Shown: positions 44,922 to 55,148 of the stretch, one piece after another | How the letters are laid out: each line of letters starts with the position of its first letter | How positions within the stretch are numbered: the first letter of the stretch is position 1 | From: Oecophyllibacter saccharovorans | Lineage (GTDB): Bacteria; Pseudomonadota; Alphaproteobacteria; Acetobacterales; Acetobacteraceae | Reading direction: 5' to 3' | Length of the DNA stretch: 64,000 bases | NCBI RefSeq assembly: GCF_006542375.1 | Contig: NZ_CP038143.1 | Location: 310,001 to 374,000, forward strand | Notes under the pieces: model-generated | Databases searched by the model: none | The model's input: the letters and a program-made list of their open reading frames with translations, nothing else | Told to the model about the DNA's origin: nothing | Translations under genes and position numbers: made by a program

Positions 44922-46820
44922 CTACTTCAGGTCCTGATCTGTCGCTTCCGGGCTTTCCCCACGCCGCAGGGCCTCGAGAATCCGTAGTCGTGCGCGAAGG
45001 GCGTCCGGAAATTTACCGGCCTCACTCCCAGGCCCGGAAGAATCCTGCAGAATCAGCTGAGCATATTCCTGGCGCACTTCACGTTCAAAAACTGCAAAAT
45101 TCACCAAGCCGTAAAAATGCCACCAGGTTTCAAGCGGCGTCGTGCCCGTCAGGTCCTCGGTCTCTTCGCTACTGCGGCCCTCGCGCGGCAGGGGCACGGC
45201 CAGAACCTCCTGCTGAAGCGCTTCCAGCCCACAGCCCTGCACCCAAGCCAGACAGCCGGCTTCATCCAGGAATTCAGCCTGGGCGTTCCATTCCAGAAGA
45301 CAGCTGCGCAGGGTCTGCAGGTCTTCAGGGAGCGCCAGTTGACTGAAAGCCAGCTCAACATGAGGCAGAATTTCCGGATGGCGAAGCAGCAGAGCACACA
45401 GCGCCATGAGACGCGCCCGGTCCCGCTGCTTCGACTGCACAGGAGGCGGGGGCGAAAAATTCTCCGCACTTGACGACCAGTTCCCTCTCTGCGCGCCGGA
45501 ATTCCCCCGATTGCTTCCCCAGTTTTTTGTCCCGCCACTGTAAGCAGCGGCTTTCTGTGGGCGAAACCGCGCAAAGAACATATCCAGCAATGTGCTGCGA
45601 TACTCTCCGGCCAAAGCGCGATCAGGGATGAGTCGGGCCAGCTCTTCAAGCTTGCGGCGCAAGCGGGCGCGCTCTTCTGGACCGGGCGTGGCGGTTTTAA
45701 GGGTGCCGGTCAAAAGGTTGAAGAGTTCTTCAGCCATCGGGCGCGCCCCTTCCAGCAAGGTGCGCATTGCTTCACGACCCTGGTGGCGAATGAGCGAATC
45801 CGGGTCTTCCCCTCCTTCCAGCCGGCAGAAGCGCAGGCTGCGCTCAGCGGTCATCAGCGGCAGCGCGATCTCACAGCTCCGCAAGGCAGCCCGCTGACCG
45901 GCCGCATCCCCGTCAAGACAGAGGATCGGCGACTCGCTCTGCCGCCACAGCAATTCGAGCTGCTCCTCTCCCAGGGCGGTGCCCAGAGGCGCTACAGCCC
46001 CGCAGAAGCCAGCCTGGTCGAGGGCAATGACATCCATATAACCCTCAACGACCACCAGCGCTTCACCCCTGCGCGCTGCAGCCGTGGCCTGATCGAGGTT
46101 GAAAAGCATGCGCCGCTTGGAAAACAGTCGTGTTTCGGGGCCATTCAGGTATTTCGGCTGCCCGTCCCCCAGAATGCGCCCTCCGAAGGAAACCAGCCGT
46201 CCCCTGCGGTCCCGAATGGGGAAGGTAACCCGGTTGAAGAACAGTTCACCCCGTGGCGCGCCGTGCTCATCAACCCGCATCAGCCCGGCCTGAACCAGCC
46301 GTTCTGCCGTCACCCCCTCGGTCTCCAGCGCCCGGAGCAGCTGGCGACCATCCCCTGACCAGCCAAGACCGAATTTCTCCAGCGTCGCCTCGCTCAACCC
46401 GCGGCCGCGCAGATAGGCCAGGCCATTGCGCCCCTGCGGCTCATACAGGTAACGCCGGTAGAGCGCCTGCACCTTCTCGAGCACCTCGCCCAGATCCTGC
46501 GCAACCCGGCGCGTTTCCTCCGCGCGCGGGTCCTGCTGGGGCATTTCCAGCCCGACTTCACCAGCCAGGCGCTCAACGGCTTCAGGAAAACTGCTGCCTT
46601 CCGTCTGCATCGTCCAGGTGATGGCGTCCCCATGCGCGCCGCACCCGAAACAGTGATAGTGATCGTCATAGATATAGAATGACGGTGTCTTCTCACCATG
46701 GAACGGGCAGCAGGTCTTCCAGTTGCGCCCCGAGCGCACGAGCTTGCAGCGCCGCCCGATCAGGCTCACCAGCGAGTGGCGGTTGCGCAGCTCGTCAAGA
46801 AAAGCCGAATCAATGGCCAT
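44922..46820 (-). CDS. dnaG: DNA primase
   Basis: 632 residues. It synthesises RNA primers at the replication fork. The CHC2 zinc-binding domain at the N-terminus has CCPFHGEKTPSFYIYDD and YHCFGCGAHGD. The primase core follows with FFNRVTFPIRDRRGRLVSFGGRIL, PKYLNGPET and the TOPRIM acidic residues in VVVEGYMDVIALDQ and ILCLDGDAAGQRAA. The C-terminal helicase-binding part (about 440-630) starts with a Ser/Asn/Gly-rich linker. It belongs to the yqeY-dnaG-rpoD series. Confidence 0.97.
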   Translation of the reverse strand: MAIDSAFLDELRNRHSLVSLIGRRCKLVRSGRNWKTCCPFHGEKTPSFYIYDDHYHCFGCGAHGDAITWTMQTEGSSFPEAVERLAGEVGLEMPQQDPRAEETRRVAQDLGEVLEKVQALYRRYLYEPQGRNGLAYLRGRGLSEATLEKFGLGWSGDGRQLLRALETEGVTAERLVQAGLMRVDEHGAPRGELFFNRVTFPIRDRRGRLVSFGGRILGDGQPKYLNGPETRLFSKRRMLFNLDQATAAARRGEALVVVEGYMDVIALDQAGFCGAVAPLGTALGEEQLELLWRQSESPILCLDGDAAGQRAALRSCEIALPLMTAERSLRFCRLEGGEDPDSLIRHQGREAMRTLLEGARPMAEELFNLLTGTLKTATPGPEERARLRRKLEELARLIPDRALAGEYRSTLLDMFFARFRPQKAAAYSGGTKNWGSNRGNSGAQRGNWSSSAENFSPPPPVQSKQRDRARLMALCALLLRHPEILPHVELAFSQLALPEDLQTLRSCLLEWNAQAEFLDEAGCLAWVQGCGLEALQQEVLAVPLPREGRSSEETEDLTGTTPLETWWHFYGLVNFAVFEREVRQEYAQLILQDSSGPGSEAGKFPDALRARLRILEALRRGESPEATDQDLK

Positions 46821-46934
46821 GCCTGCCCTCTACCCTCACCTCTGCATGCCGTTTTCAGGAAAACCGGTTTTCAGAAAATCCCGCGCCTGCTTTTTGAGCA
46901 GATAAATCCACAGGCGTGTTCCCGGCTTATTGGA

Positions 46935-47402
46935 TCAGTTGGGTTGCGTCAGTCGGGCCTTGACCAGCGGGCCAGCCTTGCCGGCGTCCAGGGCTGCCCC
47001 GAAACGTTCCTTCAGCGCTGCCATAACGCGCCCCATATCCTTCAGCCCTGCTGCCTCCGTGCTGGCAATCGTCTCCCCGATCGCCTTTTCCAGCGTTGCC
47101 TGATCCACTTCGGGCGGCAGGTAGTGTTTGATCGTGCTGATCTCGGCTTCTTCCTTTTCAGCCAGTTCAGGCCGACCCCCCTTGTGATACAGAGCCGCGG
47201 ATTCCGTGCGGGACTTGATCATGCTGCGCAAAGCTGCATGCACGTCCCCTTCCTTCACTTCAGCCTGTCGGGCCCGGGCTTCGACATCCAGATCCTTTAG
47301 CTTGGCGGTGATGCCACGCAAACGGGCCACAGCTTCCTTGTCACCGGCCTTCATCGCCGCCTTGAGATCATCCATGATCCGGGTGTGTAGTGGGGTGGTC
47401 AT
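46935..47402 (-). CDS. yqeY: GatB/YqeY domain protein
   Basis: 155 residues: TTPLHTRIMDDLKAAMKAGDKEAVARLRGI at the start and KHYLPPEVDQATLEKAI, KDMGRVMAALKERF in the C-terminal half, the all-helical YqeY fold related to the tail of GatB. The exact function is unknown, possibly tRNA-related. The ATG at 47402 follows AGGAG; the longer frame to 47603 is not supported. It lies 114 bases upstream of dnaG and divergent from carA, a common alphaproteobacterial arrangement. Confidence 0.92.
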   Translation of the reverse strand: MTTPLHTRIMDDLKAAMKAGDKEAVARLRGITAKLKDLDVEARARQAEVKEGDVHAALRSMIKSRTESAALYHKGGRPELAEKEEAEISTIKHYLPPEVDQATLEKAIGETIASTEAAGLKDMGRVMAALKERFGAALDAGKAGPLVKARLTQPN

Positions 47403-47835
47403 CTCGCAACTCCTGTCTGGCCTGGGGCTGGCTGAACTGATTGAATATTGAATATAGAAAGAGCGGCAGAAAATCTGCGGCGCACTGAGCCAGCCGGGAT
47501 AGCGCCGCCCTTTCAGAAGTCCCGCATCATAAAAGCTCAGTTCATCAGCTGAAAGGGCTTTCCCACCAGCCCTTTCCCACCAAACCCATCCAGCAAACTC
47601 CATTGAGACATGGCTGGCATGGTGCTTGGAAACGCCTCGAAAGCGAATTCTGAGATAAATCCAGGGATGGGAAATTTTTTCCCGGGACCGTTAGGGCAAT
47701 TCTTTTTCCGGCTTTGCCCGGAAAAAACTTCCCAGCTCCGCAGGCAGCCTCTATTGTTCCATCAATTTATTTGCCGTGTTGCGGGACCGGGTTTGAAACA
47801 GCGCTCACAGCTGAAGCGGAAAGGAAAATTCTGGC
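47403..47835. other. Divergent intergenic region yqeY / carA, with inverted repeats
   Basis: 433 bases without a supported gene. Two symmetrical elements precede carA: GGGAAA-TTT-TTTCCC near 47670-47684, and TTTTTCCGG / CCGGAAAAA with a 6-base loop at 47703-47726. The second has its T tract on the 5' arm, so it is not an ordinary terminator. Either could be an operator or leader structure for carAB. AT-rich repeats (ATTGAATATTGAATAT) near 47440 may mark the yqeY promoter. Confidence 0.5.
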
Positions 47836-49332
47836 ATGAATATTGATGCGCTGATCGAAAAAACCGGTGGCCCGGCCCGAATCGCCCAACTGACCGGCGT
47901 CGGCAGTGAAGCGGTGCGTAAATGGCGGCAGGCCGGCACGGTGCCGCCCAAGCACTGGCCGGCGCTTCTTCAGCTCCCTGGCATCACACTTGCCGACCTG
48001 ACAGCAGACCTTCCTGAAGGAAATGCACAGGAAACGGACAGGCCTCAACAAAAACAGGGCCTGCCTGCCTCCACGCCGGATCTGAAAGCCGACGCACAGA
48101 GCGGCGCGGAAGAAACACTTCCCCCAGCCGGCGCCACGGCTGTTCTGGTTCTGGCAGACGGAACAGTGCTGTGGGGCAAAGGCTTTGGTGCCTGCAACGA
48201 GGCTCTGACAGGCGAGCTCTGCTTCTGCACGGCCATGACCGGCTACCAGGAAACACTCACGGACCCCTCCTTTGCAGGTCAGATCGTTACTTTCACCTTT
48301 CCCCATATCGGCAATGTCGGCACTAATCCGGAAGATGATGAAGCCAGCCGGATGGTGGCGCTTGGCGCGGTGGTCAAGGAAGACGTCACGCTGCCTGCCA
48401 ACTGGCGCGCCACTGAAGATTTCCGTCACTGGCTGAAAGCCCGGGGCCGCAGTGGCATCAGCGGCATCGACACACGCAGGCTTACCCGCCTTCTGCGCGA
48501 CAAGGGGCCGCAAACCACCGTGCTGTCCTATCCGGAGACGGGGAAATTCGACATCCCGGCCCTGCTCGACAAAGCGCGCCAGTGGCCCGGGCTGCAGGGC
48601 ATGGATCTTGCCGCTGAAGTAAGTCGGCCGGCACGCAGCTGGGACAAGCCCGTCTGGGCGGAAATGCTGAGGGCGACCACCCCCTCGTCTCAGCCCCGGC
48701 AGCGGAAACGGCGCGTCGTCGCCCTGGATTATGGTGCCAAGGATAATATTCTGCGCTGCCTGGTAAGCGCCGGATGCGAGGTGGAGGTGCTGCCCGCAAC
48801 CGCAAACGGCGCTGAGATCCTGGCCATGAACCCTGAAGGCGTGTTCCTCTCCAATGGCCCAGGGGATCCGGCAGCCACCGCGCAATACGCGGTACCGGCC
48901 ATTCAGGCCGTGCTGGAAGCCGGGATTCCCATCTTCGGTATCTGCCTGGGCCATCAGCTTCTCGCGCGCGCCTTTGGCGGCAGCACCTACAAGCTTCCGC
49001 AGGGCCACCGCGGCGCCAACCAGCCCGTCAAGGACCTGACCACGGGCAAGGTTGAAATCACCAGCCAGAACCATGGCTTCGCCGTGGATGAAAACTCCCT
49101 GCCTCAGGACGTGACCGTAACCCATGTCAGCCTGTTCGACGGCACCAATGAGGGCATCGCCCACAAGACGCGCCCGGCTTTCTCCGTTCAGTATCATCCG
49201 GAAGCCAGCCCCGGACCGACTGACAGTTTCTATCTTTTCGAACGGTTTGTCAGCCTGATCGACGCGCAGGCACCAGACAACCGGAGCCGAAAAAAGAATA
49301 CTCCCCAGAATGATGCAGCCAAAGGCGCCTGA
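47836..49332 (+). CDS. carA: Carbamoyl-phosphate synthase small subunit fused to an N-terminal HTH domain
   Basis: 498 residues, about 100 more than E. coli CarA. Residues 1-55 form a Cro/YdaS-like helix-turn-helix (PARIAQLTGVGSEAVRKWRQ, then VPPKHWPALLQL). A polar linker of about 45 residues follows, and CarA proper begins near 100 (TAVLVLADGTVLWGKGFG). The class I glutaminase has nucleophile C370 (GICLGHQLLARAFG) with H454 and E456 (QYHPEA). No in-frame ATG, GTG or TTG lies between the HTH and the CarA domain, so the fusion is the only way to express CarA here. It supplies ammonia from glutamine to CarB for pyrimidine and arginine synthesis. A DNA-binding or autoregulatory role of the HTH is inference. 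Confidence 0.93.
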   Translation: MNIDALIEKTGGPARIAQLTGVGSEAVRKWRQAGTVPPKHWPALLQLPGITLADLTADLPEGNAQETDRPQQKQGLPASTPDLKADAQSGAEETLPPAGATAVLVLADGTVLWGKGFGACNEALTGELCFCTAMTGYQETLTDPSFAGQIVTFTFPHIGNVGTNPEDDEASRMVALGAVVKEDVTLPANWRATEDFRHWLKARGRSGISGIDTRRLTRLLRDKGPQTTVLSYPETGKFDIPALLDKARQWPGLQGMDLAAEVSRPARSWDKPVWAEMLRATTPSSQPRQRKRRVVALDYGAKDNILRCLVSAGCEVEVLPATANGAEILAMNPEGVFLSNGPGDPAATAQYAVPAIQAVLEAGIPIFGICLGHQLLARAFGGSTYKLPQGHRGANQPVKDLTTGKVEITSQNHGFAVDENSLPQDVTVTHVSLFDGTNEGIAHKTRPAFSVQYHPEASPGPTDSFYLFERFVSLIDAQAPDNRSRKKNTPQNDAAKGA

Positions 49333-49335
49333 CCC

Positions 49336-52300
49336 ATGCCCAAACGCACAGACATCCGCTCCATCCTCATCATCGGCGCCGGGCCCATCGTCATCGGTCA
49401 GGCGTGTGAATTCGACTATTCCGGTGCTCAGGCCTGCAAGGCGCTGCGGGAAGAAGGCTACCGGGTCATTCTGCTCAACTCCAATCCCGCCACGATCATG
49501 ACCGATCCGGACCTGGCGGACGCGACCTATATCGAGCCGATCACCCCGGAGTTCGTCGAACGCATCATTCTCAAGGAAAAGCCTGACGCCATTCTGCCGA
49601 CGATGGGCGGCCAGACAGCCCTTAATGCCGCCATGGCGCTTGACCGATCCGGCTTTCTGGAAAAACACGGTGTGGAGCTGATCGGGGCGCGGGCCGATGT
49701 GATCGACCGGGCTGAAGACCGGCTCAAATTCCGTGAAGCCATGGACAAGGTGGGGCTGGAAAGCCCACGCAGCAGCATTGCCCACTCCCTTGAAGAAGCA
49801 CGGCAGGCGCTAGAGCATACAGGGCTGCCGGCGATCATCCGCCCCTCTTTCACCATGGGCGGCTCAGGCGGCGGCATCGCCTACAACCGCGAGGAATTCG
49901 ACCAGATCGTCCGCAGCGGACTGGACGCCTCGCCCACCACGGAGGTTCTGATCGAAGAATCGGTCATCGGGTGGAAAGAATACGAGATGGAGGTGGTGCG
50001 TGACGCAGCTGACAACTGCATCATCGTCTGCTCCATCGAGAACATCGATCCGATGGGAGTGCATACAGGCGACTCAATTACGGTGGCCCCCGCGCTGACC
50101 CTGACTGACAAGGAATACCAGCGCATGCGCGATGCCTCCATCGCCTGCCTGCGGGAGATCGGGGTGGAGACCGGCGGCTCCAACGTGCAGTTTGGCGTCA
50201 ACCCGAAAGACGGCCGCATGGTCGTTATCGAGATGAACCCCCGTGTCTCGCGCTCCTCTGCCCTCGCTTCCAAGGCGACCGGCTTTCCCATCGCCAAGAT
50301 CGCAGCCAAGCTGGCAGTGGGCTACACGCTCGACGAGCTGAGCAACGACATCACCGGCACGACGCCTGCCAGCTTCGAGCCCACGATTGACTATGTCGTC
50401 ACGAAAATTCCGCGTTTCACTTTCGAGAAGTTCCCCAGCACGCCGGCCCTGCTCTCCACCTCCATGAAATCCGTCGGCGAAGCCATGGCGGTCGGGCGCA
50501 GCTTTGCCGAATCCCTGCAGAAAGGTCTGCGCTCCATGGAAACAGGGCTGACCGGCCTTGATCCGGTCGCCCCGCCGGGCGACGGCAGCCCTGATGCCTA
50601 TCGCGCCGCCCTGTCAGAACCGCGCCCGGAACGCATTCTCATGGTCGCTCAGGCTTTCCGGGCCGGGTTGTCGCTTGAGGACATCCAGGCTGCCTGCCAT
50701 TTCGAACCCTGGTTCCTGAGACAGATTCAGGCGCTCATCACCACGGAGCGCGAGATTGAGCAGAACGGCCTGCCTGAGGATGCAGTAGCCCTGCGCAACC
50801 TCAAGGCGCAGGGCTTTTCCGACCGCCAGCTGGCCCGCCTTTCCGGCCAGACGGTCGAAGAGGTCAGGGCCCTGCGCGAAAATCTGGCCGTGCAGCCCGT
50901 CTACCGGCGGATCGATACCTGCGCGGCTGAATTCGCTTCCGGCACACCTTACTTCTATTCCACTTATGAAGGCGGCTTCGGCACACCGACATGCGAAAGT
51001 GAACCGACAGCGCGCGACAAGATCATCATTCTCGGCGGCGGCCCCAACCGGATCGGCCAGGGCATCGAATTCGACTATTGCTGCGTGCATGCAGCCTATG
51101 CCCTGCGGGAAGCCGGCTTTGAGACCATCATGGTCAACTGCAATCCGGAAACTGTTTCGACCGATTACGATACATCCGACCGGCTTTACTTCGAACCCCT
51201 GACGGCTGAAGACGTCATCGCCCTTATCCAGACGGAAAGTGCGCAGGGACGTGTTCTGGGCTGCCTGGTGCAATATGGCGGGCAGACGCCCCTCAAGCTT
51301 TCACGCGCCCTTGAAGAGGCCGGCATCACCCTGCTCGGCACGCCGGCTGATGCCATCGACCGCGCTGAGGACCGCGAACGTTTCCAGGCCATGCTGCGCA
51401 AGCTGGGCCTGCGCCAGCCACGCAACGGCATCGCCCGCACGCCGGAAGAAGCGCTGCAGGTCGCCGAAGAGGTCGGTTATCCGGTCGTGGCGCGGCCTTC
51501 CTACGTTCTGGGGGGGCGTGCCATGGAGATCGTTCATGATCGTGCCGGGCTGTCGCGTTATCTCAACACCGTCCTGCGTGACGCGGGCGAAGAGATCGCC
51601 ACCGGGCCGGTGCTGCTTGACCACTACCTCAATGATGCGATTGAAGCGGATGTGGACTGCATCGCCGATGGCCAGAACGTCTATGTGGCGGGCGTCATGG
51701 AACATATCGAGGAGGCAGGCATTCATTCAGGCGATTCCGCCTGCTCACTGCCTCCTTACACGCTGTCGCCCGCGCTGATCACGGAATTGCGGGCCCAGAC
51801 CGAAGCCATGGCACGCGAGCTGGGCATTCAGGGGCTGATGAACGTGCAGTTCGCCATCAAGGATGACGAGGTCTTCGTGCTGGAGGTCAATCCCCGCGCC
51901 TCCCGCACCGTGCCCTTCGTGGCCAAGGCCACCGGCGTTCCGGTCGCCAAGATCGGCGCGCGCATCATGGCCGGGGAAAAACTGACTGACTTCCCCCTGG
52001 CCGCCAGAAGCGTCGTGCCCCATGTCGCGGTCAAGGAAGCGGTCTTCCCTTTCCACCGCTTCCCGGGCGTGGACACCATTCTGGGGCCCGAAATGCGCTC
52101 GACCGGCGAAGTCATGGGACTGGATCACACATTTGAAATGGCTTTCGCCAAGTCCCAGCTGGCCGCCGGGGTGAACCTGCCCCAGTCAGGCACGGTGTTC
52201 CTGTCCGTGCGTGACAGCGACAAGGCGCATGTTCAGCCTCTGGCCCGCAAGCTGGTGGAAATGGGCTTTGACATCCTGGCAACCCGTGGCACGGCGACGC

Positions 52301-52593
52301 GCCTGCAGGAAGCGGGCATTCCGGTCACGCAGGTCAACAAGGTGCTGGAAGGAAGGCCGAACTGTGTGGACGCGATCCGCTCAGGGGACGTCCAGATGGT
52401 CATCAACACGTCACAGGGCGGTCAGGCCGCGCGTGACAGTTTCGATATCCGGCGCTCGGCCCTGACAATGGGTGTGCCGCACTTCACCACGATCGCGGGC
52501 GCGCGTGCCGCCACCTACGCCATTGCCGCGCTGCGCGACCAGAAGGTCGACGTTGCCCCGCTGCAGGCCTACTTCCCCACCGGGTTCAACTGA
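49336..52593 (+). CDS. carB: Carbamoyl-phosphate synthase large subunit
   Basis: 1085 residues. It makes carbamoyl phosphate from ammonia, bicarbonate and two ATP. Two homologous ATP-grasp halves are seen: the first starts [23 protein letters not shown] with [14 protein letters not shown], and the second starts [22 protein letters not shown] with [13 protein letters not shown]. An oligomerisation domain lies between them, and a C-terminal MGS-like regulatory domain (about 940-1085) ends it. Three bases separate it from carA, so the two are co-translated. Confidence 0.98.
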   Translation: MPKRTDIRSILIIGAGPIVIGQACEFDYSGAQACKALREEGYRVILLNSNPATIMTDPDLADATYIEPITPEFVERIILKEKPDAILPTMGGQTALNAAMALDRSGFLEKHGVELIGARADVIDRAEDRLKFREAMDKVGLESPRSSIAHSLEEARQALEHTGLPAIIRPSFTMGGSGGGIAYNREEFDQIVRSGLDASPTTEVLIEESVIGWKEYEMEVVRDAADNCIIVCSIENIDPMGVHTGDSITVAPALTLTDKEYQRMRDASIACLREIGVETGGSNVQFGVNPKDGRMVVIEMNPRVSRSSALASKATGFPIAKIAAKLAVGYTLDELSNDITGTTPASFEPTIDYVVTKIPRFTFEKFPSTPALLSTSMKSVGEAMAVGRSFAESLQKGLRSMETGLTGLDPVAPPGDGSPDAYRAALSEPRPERILMVAQAFRAGLSLEDIQAACHFEPWFLRQIQALITTEREIEQNGLPEDAVALRNLKAQGFSDRQLARLSGQTVEEVRALRENLAVQPVYRRIDTCAAEFASGTPYFYSTYEGGFGTPTCESEPTARDKIIILGGGPNRIGQGIEFDYCCVHAAYALREAGFETIMVNCNPETVSTDYDTSDRLYFEPLTAEDVIALIQTESAQGRVLGCLVQYGGQTPLKLSRALEEAGITLLGTPADAIDRAEDRERFQAMLRKLGLRQPRNGIARTPEEALQVAEEVGYPVVARPSYVLGGRAMEIVHDRAGLSRYLNTVLRDAGEEIATGPVLLDHYLNDAIEADVDCIADGQNVYVAGVMEHIEEAGIHSGDSACSLPPYTLSPALITELRAQTEAMARELGIQGLMNVQFAIKDDEVFVLEVNPRASRTVPFVAKATGVPVAKIGARIMAGEKLTDFPLAARSVVPHVAVKEAVFPFHRFPGVDTILGPEMRSTGEVMGLDHTFEMAFAKSQLAAGVNLPQSGTVFLSVRDSDKAHVQPLARKLVEMGFDILATRGTATRLQEAGIPVTQVNKVLEGRPNCVDAIRSGDVQMVINTSQGGQAARDSFDIRRSALTMGVPHFTTIAGARAATYAIAALRDQKVDVAPLQAYFPTGFN

Positions 52594-52851
52594 GCCCGCC
52601 CTGGCTGCCAGGCCCCGGAAGGCAGGGGACTTGCAGGGGGCGCTTTCTGCTGGCTATCCTGAAAACAGCAGAACAGAATACGCCCGTTTCCACCCGACGC
52701 ATTGCAGCGTACGGGCCTGGGCCGTCATGAGGTCTTCCCCCTCACCGGAGGATCCGGCCTCTGTGAACGCCGGCGGCGCAGGAGCCTGAAAATCTGAAAA
52801 TCCAGGGCCACTGCGTCTGACCCATCATTCGATCGAACCAAGGATTCCACC

Positions 52852-53325
52852 GTGCAGAAAAGCCCCATGACCGCGCAGGGACTGAAGCGTCTTGAAGATG
52901 AGCTGCGCCAGCTCAAAACGGAAGGGCGCCCTGCCGTCATCCGCGCCATTGCCGAGGCGCGTGCGCACGGCGATCTTTCGGAAAATGCGGAATATCATGC
53001 CGCTCGCGAACGTCAGTCCTTCATTGAAGGCCGCGTCATGGAGCTGGAAGGGCTGATCTCCACCGCCCAGGTTATCGACCCTTCCTCCCTGTCGGGAGAT
53101 CGGGTGCAGTTCGGCGCCACTGTCGAGCTGGTGGACGAGGAAACAGATCAGGAACGCACCTACCAGATCGTCGGCGAGCATGAAGCTGACATCAAGCAGG
53201 GCCGCCTCTCCGTCTCCTCGCCGCTGGCCAAGGCCCTGATCGGCAAGGAAGTGGGCGACAGCGTCTCTGTACCGGCCCCCGGTGGCGACAGGACTTACGA
53301 GATTCTGAAAGTCACCTATCGCTGA
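52852..53325 (+). CDS. greA: Transcription elongation factor GreA
   Basis: 157 residues. GreA rescues backtracked RNA polymerase by stimulating RNA cleavage. The N-terminal coiled coil carries the acidic tip DLSENAEYHAARERQSFIEGR, and the C-terminal FKBP-like domain has GATVELVDEETDQ and SPLAKALIGKEVGDSV. The start is GTG at 52852, preceded by AAGGA. The 258-base gap after carB shows an 8-bp stem (TTCTGCTG/CAGCAGAA) near 52648-52676, possibly a carAB 3' structure. Confidence 0.97.
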   Translation: MQKSPMTAQGLKRLEDELRQLKTEGRPAVIRAIAEARAHGDLSENAEYHAARERQSFIEGRVMELEGLISTAQVIDPSSLSGDRVQFGATVELVDEETDQERTYQIVGEHEADIKQGRLSVSSPLAKALIGKEVGDSVSVPAPGGDRTYEILKVTYR

Positions 53326-53355
53326 AAAAGCCCCTGCCCGTTTCAGGAAACTGCC

Positions 53356-54009
53356 ATGACTTCTCCCACGCCCTCACCTGCTGACCTTTCAGCCCCACGC
53401 GTGCTGGTTCTGTATTACTCCACTTACGGCCATGTCGAGACGCTGGCAGGTTCAGTGGTGGCAGGCGCGCGCCAGGGAGGGGCTGAGACTGATCTGCGGC
53501 GCGTGCCGGAACTGGTTCCCCCAGAAGTCGCACAAAGCCATCATTTCAAGCTCGACCAGCCGGCCCCGTTGGCTGAGCCTGAAACACTGGCTGATTATGA
53601 CGGCATTATCGTCGGCGCCCCGACACGCTTCGGGCGCATGCCATCGCAGATGGCCGCTTTCTGGGAACGGACGGGCGGCCTCTGGCTCCGCGGCGCCCTG
53701 ATCGGCAAGGTGGGCGCCGCCTTCACCTCCAGCGGCACCCAGCATGGCGGTCAGGAAACAACCCTGTATTCCATCATCACCAACCTTCTGGCGCATGGCA
53801 TGGTGATCAGCGGGCTGCCCTACAGCTTTCAGGGCCTGGTCGAGACCAGCGAAGTCAGCGGTGGCGCACCCTGGGGTGCAGGCACCATCGCCGGCACGGA
53901 TGGCAGCCGGCATCCGATCGAAAATGAGAAACAGGGCGCTTTCTACCTCGGCCAGCGCGTCGCCCGTCTGGCGGCAAGGCTGAAAGCCACGGAAGACGCC
54001 AAAACCTGA
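53356..54009 (+). CDS. wrbA: NAD(P)H:quinone oxidoreductase WrbA
   Basis: 217 residues, flavodoxin fold. WrbA reduces quinones to quinols by two electrons using FMN. The FMN phosphate loop is [50 protein letters not shown] and the [12 protein letters not shown] block are diagnostic. An N-terminal leader of about 14 residues precedes the fold. It lies 30 bases after greA and is convergent with upp. Confidence 0.94.
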   Translation: MTSPTPSPADLSAPRVLVLYYSTYGHVETLAGSVVAGARQGGAETDLRRVPELVPPEVAQSHHFKLDQPAPLAEPETLADYDGIIVGAPTRFGRMPSQMAAFWERTGGLWLRGALIGKVGAAFTSSGTQHGGQETTLYSIITNLLAHGMVISGLPYSFQGLVETSEVSGGAPWGAGTIAGTDGSRHPIENEKQGAFYLGQRVARLAARLKATEDAKT

Positions 54010-54048
54010 TCCGGACGACCAGACAGATTGGCAGGCTGAAAGAGAATA

Positions 54049-54723
54049 TCAGGTGCCGAACAGGCGGTCCCCGGCATCGCCCAGACCCGGCACGATATAG
54101 CCCCTGCGGTCCAGGCCCTCGTCAAGCGCGCTGGTGATGATACGCACGTCCGGATGCGCTTCGCGGAGCGCGTGCACCCCTTCAGGCGCAGCCACCAGGC
54201 AGACAAACACGATCTTCTGCGCCCCGGCTTTCTTGAGACGGTCCAGCACGGCCAGGGCGGAATGCCCGGTCGCCAGCATCGGGTCCAGAACCACGCAGCG
54301 CCGCTCGGCCAGATGGGCGGGCACATTGAAGTAATATACCCGCGCCTCGAGCGTATCATGGTCCCGCTGCACCCCGACATGACCCACGCACGCTGAAGGC
54401 ACAAGGTCCAGCATGCCTTCGAGCAGCCCAAGCCCGGCACGCAGGATAGGAATCACGCAGAGGCTGCGCCCTTCCAGCTGTCCCACCCGCAGATGTGTGC
54501 CGTCTGGCATGACCAGCTCCTGCGGCCGCAGGGGCAGGTCACGCGTTGCCTCATAAGCCAGAAGCAGGCTCAGTTCACGCACTACCTTGCGGAAATCCGC
54601 CCGCGGCAAAGTGCGGTCACGCAACCAGGAAAGCTTATGCTGCACCAGGGGATGCGCGATGATCTCGATCCCTCCGTCCTCTTTCCCAGCAGCGGAGGCA
54701 GCGCTCTGCGGAGACACTGTCAT
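54049..54723 (-). CDS. upp: Uracil phosphoribosyltransferase
   Basis: 224 residues. It salvages uracil to UMP using PRPP. The core has HPLVQHKLSWLRD, IPILRAGLGLLEGMLDLVP, the PRPP loop VLDPMLATGHSA and the uracil-binding C-terminus GYIVPGLGDAGDRLFGT. About 20 extra residues precede the usual start. The ATG overlaps the msrB stop (ATGA), so both are on one transcript. Confidence 0.96.
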   Translation of the reverse strand: MTVSPQSAASAAGKEDGGIEIIAHPLVQHKLSWLRDRTLPRADFRKVVRELSLLLAYEATRDLPLRPQELVMPDGTHLRVGQLEGRSLCVIPILRAGLGLLEGMLDLVPSACVGHVGVQRDHDTLEARVYYFNVPAHLAERRCVVLDPMLATGHSALAVLDRLKKAGAQKIVFVCLVAAPEGVHALREAHPDVRIITSALDEGLDRRGYIVPGLGDAGDRLFGT

Positions 54724-55148
54724 GGTGTCGTTTTCTCCGGGTCAGCTCCGCAATCGCCTTCAGGCACGAAATCGAGCGCCAACCCGTTGATGCAGTAGCG
54801 CTGCCCTGTCGGAGCGGGCCCGTCCGGAAAAACATGGCCGAGATGGCCCTGGCATTTCATGCAATGGACTTCAGTGCGCGCCATGCCGAAACGCCGGTCC
54901 TCCGAAAAGCCCAGCGCCTCTTTCTCAGGGGCGTGAAAAGAAGGCCACCCGGAGCCGCTGTCATATTTCGCCGTCGAACTGAACAGTTCTGCCCCGCATC
55001 CTGCGCAACGGTAGCGGCCCGGGCGTTTCTCGGCATTCAGAGGGCTTGACCCGGCGGGCTCAGTGCCGTGTTCCCGCAGGATCCGGCGGCGCGCCAGGCT
55101 CTGTGCGCTCTGGGGAGCTGCGCATGAAAAAGAATCGTCAGGGCTCAT
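54720..55148 (-). CDS. msrB: Peptide-methionine (R)-S-oxide reductase MsrB
   Basis: 142 residues. It repairs the R form of methionine sulfoxide. Zinc cysteines come in two CxxC pairs (CAGCGAELF and CMKCQGHLGH). YDSGSGWPSF and the catalytic Cys in QRYCING are present. The first about 40 residues replace the usual N-terminal helix region with a polar segment. It starts after GGAGCGAGC and is coupled to upp. Confidence 0.94.
   Translation of the reverse strand: MSPDDSFSCAAPQSAQSLARRRILREHGTEPAGSSPLNAEKRPGRYRCAGCGAELFSSTAKYDSGSGWPSFHAPEKEALGFSEDRRFGMARTEVHCMKCQGHLGHVFPDGPAPTGQRYCINGLALDFVPEGDCGADPEKTTP

Noticed and set aside
47703-47726. Inverted repeat before carA as a terminator of transcripts from yqeY or carA
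   Set aside because: The T tract is on the 5' arm on both strands, the wrong order for an intrinsic terminator.
47767-49785. 672-codon minus-strand open frame opposite carA and the start of carB
   Set aside because: It covers two certain genes on the plus strand and has no motif or signal of its own.
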